Assembly: GCF_001692445.1 (NCBI RefSeq)
Contig: NZ_MAQA01000015.1
Span: forward strand, 21,690-85,689
Reading direction: 5' to 3'
Source of the DNA: Oerskovia enterophila
GTDB taxonomy: Bacteria; Actinomycetota; Actinomycetes; Actinomycetales; Cellulomonadaceae
DNA length: 64,000 bases
The position numbers and the translations under genes are program-made. Below, piece by piece: positions 57,826 through 64,000 of the stretch. Within the stretch, counting starts at the first letter, position 1. Every line of letters starts with the position of its first letter. The notes beneath the pieces were generated by a model. The model saw only the letters and a list, made by a program, of their open reading frames with translations, was not told the DNA's origin and did no database searches.

Positions 57826-59618
57826 GGTCGCTCCTCGTCTGCGGTGTGCTCGGACGCCGCCCTGAGCGCCCCCTGGCGCCCGGCGACCAGAGGCTCGTCC
57901 GGAAGGACGGGCAGCGCCGACGGGCTCGTGGTCCCCTCGGCCGGGTCCTCGACCTGACCGACCGGACCCGTCGCCGGGCCGAGCCCACGTATGCGGGTCG
58001 GCTCCTCCGGGACGAGCGGCAGCGGGGAGGACGCGAGATGGATCCCGGCCCGGAGCGGGAGCGTCAGCCGGAACGCAGCGCCCCGACCCGGGCGGCCCCA
58101 CACCTCGAGCCACCCGCCGTGCAGGTGGGCGTCCTCGAGCGAGATCGCCAGGCCCAGCCCGGTCCCGCCGGTCGTGCGAGCCCGCGCAGGGTCGGCCCGC
58201 CAGAAGCGGTCGAACACGTGCATCGCCTCGTCCTCGGTCATCCCCACGCCGTGGTCACGGACGACGATCGCGACCGCGTGGCGGTCCTGTGCGACCGTGA
58301 TCTCGACGGGGCGCTCCTCGGCGTGCTCGATCGCGTTGACCACGAGGTTGCGCACGATCCGCTCGACCCGGCGCGGGTCGACGTCCGCGGTCGCGGGCTC
58401 GTCCGGGAAGTGCACCGACATCCACACGCCCTTGCGCTCGGCGAGGGGAGCGGCGAGGTCGACCGCCGCGTTGACGACGTCTCGCACGTCGCGCCGCTCG
58501 GCGTCCAGCTGTGCGGCCCCCGCGTCGAACCGGCTGATCTCCAGGAGGTCCGCCAGGAGGTCCTCGAACCTGTCGAGCTGGGTCTGGAGGAGCTCGGCCG
58601 ACCGCTTGGACGCGGGGTCGAACTCGTCGCGCGAGGCGTGCAGGACCTCGCCCGCCATGCGGATCGTCGTGAGCGGTGTCCGCAGCTCGTGCGACACGTC
58701 CGACACGAAGCGCCGCTGGAGCAGCGACAGCTCCTCCATCCGACCGATCTGGAGCTGCAGGCTCTCGGCCATCTCGTTGAACGAGCGTGCGAGCGTCGCG
58801 AGCTCGTCGTGGCCCTTCACCGGCAGACGCTCGTTCAGGTGCCCGTCGGCGAGCCGTTCGGCGACGCTCGCGGCGTTGCGGACCGGCTGGACCGCCTGGC
58901 GGGTCACGACCCAGGTGATGAGCACCAGGATCCCCACCATGAAGGCCGCCCCGAGGGCGAGCGTCCCCTGGAGGAAGGACAGCGTCTCCTGCTCGGGCGC
59001 GAGCGAGTAGAGGAAGTAGAGCTCGTAGGTCCCGACCGTGGGGACCTGGACCTTGGAGCCCACGAGCACCCCGGGGTCCACGGGCGAGCTCGGGTCGGAG
59101 GGGTCCCGCGGGATCGCGACCGACTGGAGCTCGCGACCGTCGCTCTCGAGGACCGCGTCGCGCAGCTCGTCCGAGACCAGGCTCGTCAGCTGGTTGTCGG
59201 TGCTGACGTCGTTGAGGCGTGAGGTGGCCCCCTCGGGCCGCATGAGGAAGATCTTGCGGTCGGGGCTGCCGCTCGTGCGCAGGGTGTTGTGGACGTCGAG
59301 CAGGAGCGTCTGGAGCTCGGAGTCCTTGGTCTTGGACAGCGACGCCGTGAACAGGCTCTGCGCCTGCTGGAACGAGTTCGCGCTCTCGACGTTGATCTGC
59401 TCGAGCCGCTGCTCGAACAGGCCGTCACGCATGGTGCTCGACAGGTAGGCCCCGAGGGCCGCGACCGTGACCGCACCCACGACGAGTGCGGTCCCGACCA
59501 CGCGCAGCTGCATCGACGACCGGGCGCGCCAGGTGAGCCGACCGACCGTGGCGCGCACACGACGTCGGGTACGGCGGAACCTCAGCCCCACCCGACCTCG
59601 CAGCGACGAGCTGCTCAC
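57822..59618 (-). CDS. mtrB: Sensor histidine kinase MtrB
   Basis: 598 residues. Basic N-terminus, first TM at about 38-60, a 140-residue extracellular sensor, second TM at about 220-240, HAMP, HisKA box VSDVSHELRTPLTTIRMAGEV and ATPase motifs NLVVNAIEHA, RDHGVGMTEDEAMHVFDRF and GGTGLGLAI. Controls cell division and wall genes via MtrA. C-terminal 80 residues are Pro/Glu-rich. GTG start overlaps the mtrA stop. Confidence 0.95.
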   Translation of the reverse strand: MSSSSLRGRVGLRFRRTRRRVRATVGRLTWRARSSMQLRVVGTALVVGAVTVAALGAYLSSTMRDGLFEQRLEQINVESANSFQQAQSLFTASLSKTKDSELQTLLLDVHNTLRTSGSPDRKIFLMRPEGATSRLNDVSTDNQLTSLVSDELRDAVLESDGRELQSVAIPRDPSDPSSPVDPGVLVGSKVQVPTVGTYELYFLYSLAPEQETLSFLQGTLALGAAFMVGILVLITWVVTRQAVQPVRNAASVAERLADGHLNERLPVKGHDELATLARSFNEMAESLQLQIGRMEELSLLQRRFVSDVSHELRTPLTTIRMAGEVLHASRDEFDPASKRSAELLQTQLDRFEDLLADLLEISRFDAGAAQLDAERRDVRDVVNAAVDLAAPLAERKGVWMSVHFPDEPATADVDPRRVERIVRNLVVNAIEHAEERPVEITVAQDRHAVAIVVRDHGVGMTEDEAMHVFDRFWRADPARARTTGGTGLGLAISLEDAHLHGGWLEVWGRPGRGAAFRLTLPLRAGIHLASSPLPLVPEEPTRIRGLGPATGPVGQVEDPAEGTTSPSALPVLPDEPLVAGRQGALRAASEHTADEERP

Positions 59619-60298
59619 CCGCGTGCCGCGCCCGCCTTGTAGCCGACGCCGCGGACCGTGAGGACGATCTCCGGGTTCTCCGGGTCGTGCTCGACCTTGG
59701 ACCGCAGCCGCTGCACGTGGACGTTCACCAGGCGTGTGTCCGCGGCGTGGCGATAGCCCCAGACCTTCTCCAGGAGGACCTCGCGCGTGAAGACCTGCCA
59801 GGGCTTGCGCGCGAGGGCGACCAGCAGGTCGAACTCGAGCGGCGTGAGCGCGATGGGGCGCGCGTCGCGCGTGACCCGGTGCCCCGTCACGTCGATCTCC
59901 ACGTCACCGATCGCCAGGTGCTCGGGGGCCGGCTCGTCCGAGCGGCGCAGCCGCGCACGGATGCGGGCCACGAGCTCCTTGGGCTTGAACGGTTTGGAGA
60001 TGTAGTCGTCCGCGCCCGACTCGAGGCCGAGCACCACGTCGACCGTGTCGCTCTTGGCCGTGAGCATGATGATGGGCACCCCGGACTCCGCACGGATCAG
60101 GCGGCACACCTCGGTGCCGTCCTTGCCCGGGAGCATCAGGTCCAGGAGGACGAGGTCCGGCTGCGTGCTGCGGAACGTCGCCAGGGCGAGGTCCCCGTCC
60201 GCGCAGAAGACCGGGTCGAACCCCTCGGAGCGCAGCACGATGCCGATCATCTCGGAGAGGGCGGTGTCGTCGTCGACCACAAGCACGCGTACCTTCAT
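59615..60298 (-). CDS. mtrA: Response regulator MtrA
   Basis: 227 residues, OmpR type. Receiver with VVDDDTALSEM, phospho-acceptor Asp in LVLLDLMLPGKDGTEV, MLTAKSD and SKPFKPKELVARIRARLRRSD; DNA-binding domain from about 130 with LTPLEFDLLVALARKPWQVF and TVRGVGYKAG. Essential in mycobacteria. CAAAAT (60305-60310) lies 6 nt before ATG, suggesting a leaderless operon mRNA. Confidence 0.96.
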   Translation of the reverse strand: MKVRVLVVDDDTALSEMIGIVLRSEGFDPVFCADGDLALATFRSTQPDLVLLDLMLPGKDGTEVCRLIRAESGVPIIMLTAKSDTVDVVLGLESGADDYISKPFKPKELVARIRARLRRSDEPAPEHLAIGDVEIDVTGHRVTRDARPIALTPLEFDLLVALARKPWQVFTREVLLEKVWGYRHAADTRLVNVHVQRLRSKVEHDPENPEIVLTVRGVGYKAGAARG

Positions 60299-60506
60299 GA
60301 CCCCATTTTGCCATCGACCCCGGCAGCGCCCGACCGAACCACCGGACGGCGCCCACTGTTCACCCGGGCGGTTCGCTCGCAGCACCTGACAGGCCCCCGT
60401 ACTAGGGTGGGCCGCGACCACGCAGGGCACTGCCGCAGTGCCGTGCACGGCCGCACCAGGACGAGGCCTCCGGGCCCCACAGAACCGAGCGGGGACAGCA
60501 GAGCAG

Positions 60507-61832
60507 ATGACGACGCCCGACGACGCCGGCACGCCAGCACCGGACGACACCCCGCGCTACGGCCAGCGCGCGCCGCAGCCCCCCGAGGGCACGGTCCCGC
60601 CCGGTGGCGGCGCACCCGTCCCGCCCGGCGCACCGCAGTACGGCCAGCCCGGTCAGTACGGCCAGCCGACGCAGCCCGGTACGCCGTACGGCCAGCAGGG
60701 CCAGTACGGCCAGCCCGCCCAGCCGGGCGCACAGCCCGGCCAGCCCGCGCCCAACGCCTGGGGCCAGCCGCAGTACGGACAGCAGGGCCAGTACGGACAG
60801 CAGGGCCAGCAGGGCCAGTACGGCGCCCCCCAGTACGGGGCCCCGGTGCAGCCCGGCTACGGGCCGCCCGCCTTTGCCGGGATGCCCTATGCCCCGCCCG
60901 CGAACAAGCCCGGCATCATCCCGCTGCGCCCCCTGACCCTGGGCGAGATCTTCGACGGCGCGTTCGGCGCGATCCGCTCCAACCCCAAGGTCATGCTCGG
61001 GATGAGCGCGACCGTGATCGCGATCGCGACGATCCTCGGGATGGCGCTCGGAGCCCTCGTGTCCGGGATCTTCGCGCCGCAGCTCGCCCAGCTCGAGACG
61101 GAGCTCGGCAGCGACGTGCAGGTCCTCACGGACATGCTCCCGCTCCTGGGGGCGTCGCTCGTGACCGGCGTCGTCCTCGCGCTCGCGCTGCCGATCGTCA
61201 ACGGCATCCTGATCACGTCCGTCGGGCAGTCGGTCATCGGGCGCAAGGCGACGGTGGGTGAGGTCTGGGCCCAGGTGCGCTCCAAGGTGTGGCCCCTCAT
61301 CGGCTTCTCGTTCCTCAGCAACCTCGTGGTCTACGTGGCGACGTTCCTGTACGTGCTGCTGACGATCCTGGGCTTCACGGTCGGCGTGGGGCTCGGGATC
61401 GTCCTCCTGCTCGTCGGGCTCGCCGGACTTGTCGCGTTCCTCGCGTGGTTCATCGTCCGGACGCTCCTGATCCCTCCCGCCCTGGTGCTCGAGGGCCAGG
61501 GGTTCCGTTCGGCCGTCGTGCGTGGTTGGACGCTGACCCGTGGCGCCTACTGGCGCACCCTCGGGATCTCGCTGCTGGCCTACATCGCGGTGAGCGTCAT
61601 CGCCAGCATCGTCGTCTACCCGTTCTCGGCCATCACGACCTTCCTCGTGACGGACACCTTCGGGGTCCTGGCCCTGACCGCGGTGGCACAGATCATCAGC
61701 TCGGTCGTCACGTCGGTGTTCCTCGCCGGCGTCGTCTCGCTCCTCTACATCGACGTGCGCATGCGCCGTGAGGGACTCGACGTCGAGCTCACGGCCGCGG
61801 CGAACGAGCACGCCGAGCACGGCACGGCGTGA
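60507..61832 (+). CDS. Polytopic membrane protein with Gln/Tyr/Gly/Pro-rich N-terminal tail
   Basis: 441 residues. Residues 1-135 are a low-complexity tail of YGQ, QYGQPGQ and QQGQ units, prion-like. After RPLTLGEIFDGAFGAIRSNPKVMLG come about six hydrophobic helices, ending in LLYIDVRMRREGLDVEL. This matches the membrane domain seen near glycerophosphodiester phosphodiesterases in actinobacteria; no catalytic domain is present. First gene of a run with DUF4129 and DUF4350 genes, divergent from mtrA. Confidence 0.75.
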   Translation: MTTPDDAGTPAPDDTPRYGQRAPQPPEGTVPPGGGAPVPPGAPQYGQPGQYGQPTQPGTPYGQQGQYGQPAQPGAQPGQPAPNAWGQPQYGQQGQYGQQGQQGQYGAPQYGAPVQPGYGPPAFAGMPYAPPANKPGIIPLRPLTLGEIFDGAFGAIRSNPKVMLGMSATVIAIATILGMALGALVSGIFAPQLAQLETELGSDVQVLTDMLPLLGASLVTGVVLALALPIVNGILITSVGQSVIGRKATVGEVWAQVRSKVWPLIGFSFLSNLVVYVATFLYVLLTILGFTVGVGLGIVLLLVGLAGLVAFLAWFIVRTLLIPPALVLEGQGFRSAVVRGWTLTRGAYWRTLGISLLAYIAVSVIASIVVYPFSAITTFLVTDTFGVLALTAVAQIISSVVTSVFLAGVVSLLYIDVRMRREGLDVELTAAANEHAEHGTA

Positions 61833-62602
61833 CCGGGGCGCTCTCCGCGTCGCTCGCCGCCGGGCAGGCGGCCTGGTCGGCGCGCCTGGAGCTGCCGGTG
61901 GCGCTGCGTGGGGACGTCCCCGTGACTCCCGACGCCGACACGGCCCGCCGCTGGCTCCAGGAGGAGCTGCTCGACCCCGTCTACCAGGACCAGCCGTCCC
62001 TGCTCATGCGCTTCATCGACTGGCTGGTCGGTCTGTTCGACGGCGTCGAGGTCCTCGACGTGAACCCGGTGGTCGCGTCGCTCGTCGTGGTCGGCGTGGT
62101 CCTCGTCGTCGCGGTGATCGCCTACGTGATCGCGGGCCCCGTCCGGCTCTCGCGCCGGGCTCGTACGTCGGCCACGGTGTTCGAGGACGACACGCGCTCG
62201 GCCACCGACCTGCGCGCGGCGGCCGACGCCGCGGCGGCGGCCGGTGACTGGGCCACGGCCGTCGTCGGGCGCTACCGGGCCGTCGTCCGCTCGCTCGAGG
62301 AACGGGTGATCCTCGACCCGCGCCCCGGGCGCACGGCCCACGAGGCGGCCGACGCGGCGGCCCTGCGTCTTCCGTCCCTCGCGGACCGGCTCGCGGGCGG
62401 CGCCCGCCTGTTCGACGACGTCCGGTACGGGAAGGTGTCCGTCGGCGCCGCCGCCGACCAGACGCTGCGCGAGCTCGACGCCGCAGCGCTCGCGACCCGC
62501 CCGACGCCCGCCGCCACCGGCCCGACGCCGGATCCCGCCGACGGAGCCGGCGACCTGCCCGTCGGGGCCGGGACGTCCTCGACCACGGGAGCAGACCGAT
62601 GA
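61829..62602 (+). CDS. DUF4129 domain-containing membrane protein
   Basis: 257 residues. One transmembrane helix (about 83-107), then the DUF4129 region with RARTSATVFEDD, YRAVVRSLEERVILDPRPGRTAHEAA and FDDVRYGKVSVGAA. The domain is a transglutaminase-associated C-terminal fold of unknown function. GTG overlaps the upstream stop; the last codons overlap the next gene (ATGA). Confidence 0.82.
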   Translation: MTGALSASLAAGQAAWSARLELPVALRGDVPVTPDADTARRWLQEELLDPVYQDQPSLLMRFIDWLVGLFDGVEVLDVNPVVASLVVVGVVLVVAVIAYVIAGPVRLSRRARTSATVFEDDTRSATDLRAAADAAAAAGDWATAVVGRYRAVVRSLEERVILDPRPGRTAHEAADAAALRLPSLADRLAGGARLFDDVRYGKVSVGAAADQTLRELDAAALATRPTPAATGPTPDPADGAGDLPVGAGTSSTTGADR

Positions 62603-63858
62603 CGACAGGGCTCGCAGCTCCGCCACCACCGGTCTCTACCCCGGACACGTCCTCGACCGCGGTCACCACGGCGTACGTCCCCACCCCGGTCATGGGCGAC
62701 GGCACCACGGCCGGCTCGCGCGCGCGGCGACGGTGGCGTGCCGTGCGGTGGCCGCTCGCGGTGCTGCTCCTCGTCGCGATCGTCGCGGGCCTCGCGGCCC
62801 TGTCCCGGCCGGCGGTGTCGAGCACCCCGCTGGCCCCCGACAACCCGGGCCCCTCCGGCGCCCGCGCGCTCGCCCAGGTGCTCGGCGACCAGGGCGTCGA
62901 CGTCGAGTACGTGACCACCACCGCGGACGCGGTCTCCCGGGCACTCGCCGGGACCACTCTCCTCGTGACCTCGGACCTCGACCTCCTGCCCGAGCAGATC
63001 GACGCCCTCCTCGAGACAGAGGCCGACCTGGTGCTCGTCGAGCCCGGGTACGACCTGCTCGAGGGCGCGACCGGCGGGACCGCGACCCTGGCCGACGACT
63101 GGTCGTCCCCCGACGTCGCCCGGGCCCCCGACTGCACCGACCCCGACGCCGTCGCCGCGGGCAGCATCCGCAGCACGGGCTTCGGTCTCACCGCGACCGG
63201 TCCCGGCTCGACCGTCTGCTTCCCGGGCGACGACAGCCCCCCGGACACCGGCGCCTACCTCGTCCACGAGGGTGAGCGCCGCGTCGTCGCCCTCGACGAC
63301 GCCGCCCTGCTCACCAACTCGGGCATCACCCGGGACGGGAACGCCGCGCTCGTGCTGCGGTCGCTCGGGCGCCACGAGACCCTCACGTGGTTCGTGCCGA
63401 GCCTCACGGACGACACGATCTCCGAGGACGTCGGTGCGGGCACCGGTGCACTCCCCCCGTGGGTCACGGTCGTGCTCGTGCAGCTCCTCGTGGTCGCGTT
63501 CTTCGCGGCGCTCTGGCGCGGGCGCCGCCTGGGACGGCTCGTGACCGAGGACCTGCCCGTCGTGGTCCGCGCCTCGGAGACCACGCGCGGACGCGGGCGG
63601 CTCTACCGCCGCTCCCGCTCGCGCGGTCACGCCGCCGCGGGCCTGCGGGCCCACAGCGCCGACCGCATGGCCTCACGCCTGGGGCTCCCCCGCTCGGCCG
63701 CCGCCCCGGCGCTGATCGACGCGATCGTCCGCGCCACGCACCGACCGGCCGAGCAGGTCGCGCACCTCCTGTACGGCCCACCACCCGCCGACGACGCAGC
63801 GCTGCTCGAGCTCGCGCGTCACCTTGACCAGTTGGAGAGCGAGGTCTTCCACCCGTGA
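62599..63858 (+). CDS. DUF4350 domain-containing protein
   Basis: 419 residues. TM helix at about 51-70, an extracellular DUF4350 domain (80-260; NPGPSGARALAQVLGDQGVDVEYVTT, TLLVTSDLDLLPEQ) and a second TM helix near 290 (VVLVQLLVVAFFAALWRGRRLG), then a cytoplasmic tail with ETTRGRGRLYRRSRSRGHAA. Usually precedes moxR and DUF58 genes in this cluster. Confidence 0.82.
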   Translation: MTTGLAAPPPPVSTPDTSSTAVTTAYVPTPVMGDGTTAGSRARRRWRAVRWPLAVLLLVAIVAGLAALSRPAVSSTPLAPDNPGPSGARALAQVLGDQGVDVEYVTTTADAVSRALAGTTLLVTSDLDLLPEQIDALLETEADLVLVEPGYDLLEGATGGTATLADDWSSPDVARAPDCTDPDAVAAGSIRSTGFGLTATGPGSTVCFPGDDSPPDTGAYLVHEGERRVVALDDAALLTNSGITRDGNAALVLRSLGRHETLTWFVPSLTDDTISEDVGAGTGALPPWVTVVLVQLLVVAFFAALWRGRRLGRLVTEDLPVVVRASETTRGRGRLYRRSRSRGHAAAGLRAHSADRMASRLGLPRSAAAPALIDAIVRATHRPAEQVAHLLYGPPPADDAALLELARHLDQLESEVFHP

Positions 63859-63965
63859 CGCACCACCCCGAGGGGACGAACCCCTATCAGCAGCCCGCCG
63901 AGCGCTACGCGCCGCCGCAGGCCCAGCCCGCCACGCCGCCCGCCTACGGGGCTCCGGTTCCCCCC
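63855..63965 (+). CDS. N-terminal 37 codons of the next gene, probably a MoxR AAA ATPase
   Basis: GTG at 63855 overlaps the DUF4350 stop (GTGA). The visible 37 codons are Pro/Gln/Ala/Tyr-rich and have no family motif. MoxR is inferred from conserved order only. Truncated by adapter sequence at 63966. Confidence 0.5.
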
Positions 63966-64000
63966 CTGTCTCTTATCCACATCCCCGAGCCCACGAGACG
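63966..64000 (+). other. Nextera transposase adapter (artefact), contig end
   Basis: CTGTCTCTTATCCACATCC, then CCGAGCCCACGAGAC (sharing one C), matches the mosaic end plus Nextera read adapter with two substitutions (A to C, T to C). In the reading frame of the last gene it gives LSLIHIPEPTRR, a well-known adapter-derived peptide. Not genomic. Confidence 0.96.

Noticed and set aside
63855..63999. Extended coding sequence through the contig end
   Set aside because: The last 11-12 codons are adapter-derived (LSLIHIPEPTRR).

Overview
The window is very GC-rich DNA with dense, short-spaced genes, frequent GTG starts and 4-base GTGA/ATGA gene overlaps. Gene content (Kgd-type 2-oxoglutarate enzyme, MtrAB-LpqB, a SigR/RsrA-type pair, bL37, an Rv3235-like protein, SAF and CpaE-like proteins) points to an actinobacterium, most likely a Micrococcales member near Cellulomonadaceae/Promicromonosporaceae. 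The genus cannot be fixed from the sequence alone. The last 35 bases are not genomic: they match a Nextera transposase adapter, so the window ends at a contig end of a short-read assembly.

Layout. 1-15 kb, mostly minus strand: translation, termination and amino-acid synthesis (argS-lysA, hom-thrC-thrB, rho, rpmE, prfA-prmC-tsaC-wecA) plus a CynX-type MFS transporter. 15.3-17.6 kb: a tRNA-Arg(CCG) gene whose 3' part and downstream terminator are duplicated as 122-bp direct repeats. Between the repeats lies a single gene, a DUF262/DUF1524 (GmrSD-type) predicted restriction protein, with no integrase. This is the clearest acquired element in the window. 17.6-28 kb: a ceo/alanine-dehydrogenase-like enzyme, a CYTH protein, an HTH protein divergent from a Na+/H+ antiporter with a tandem dyad between them, an M15 peptidase, two CNNM/CorC-type membrane proteins and a two-component pair. 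28-35 kb: kgd, an aldo/keto reductase, an aldose 1-epimerase and an SGNH-like protein without recognisable catalytic residues.

35-40 kb: a DUF4097-PadR-DUF4097 operon with palindromes over its promoter, the 24-residue ribosomal protein bL37, and sigR-rsrA with an autoregulatory-type SigR promoter upstream of a possible longer SigR isoform, then ferritin. 40-49.6 kb: DoxX, aroA-rsgA-hisN, SAF/CpaE-like proteins, a small excisionase-fold protein, a frameshifted LysM gene and an Rv3235-like gene. 49.6-60.3 kb, minus strand: the conserved mtrA-mtrB-lpqB-comF-hpf-secA neighbourhood, with a YcaQ-like gene inserted and comF apparently frameshifted. 60.5 kb to the end: a Gln/Tyr-rich membrane protein, DUF4129 and DUF4350 proteins, and the first 37 codons of the next gene before the adapter.

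Recurring regulatory features are long perfect-stem terminators, several of which end in TTCGTCGT rather than a U-tract, and many genes whose start codon lies 6-8 nt after a TAnnnT hexamer, as expected for leaderless mRNAs. All coordinates, motifs and translations were read by eye. Functions come from recognised family motifs and conserved gene order, not from database searches.
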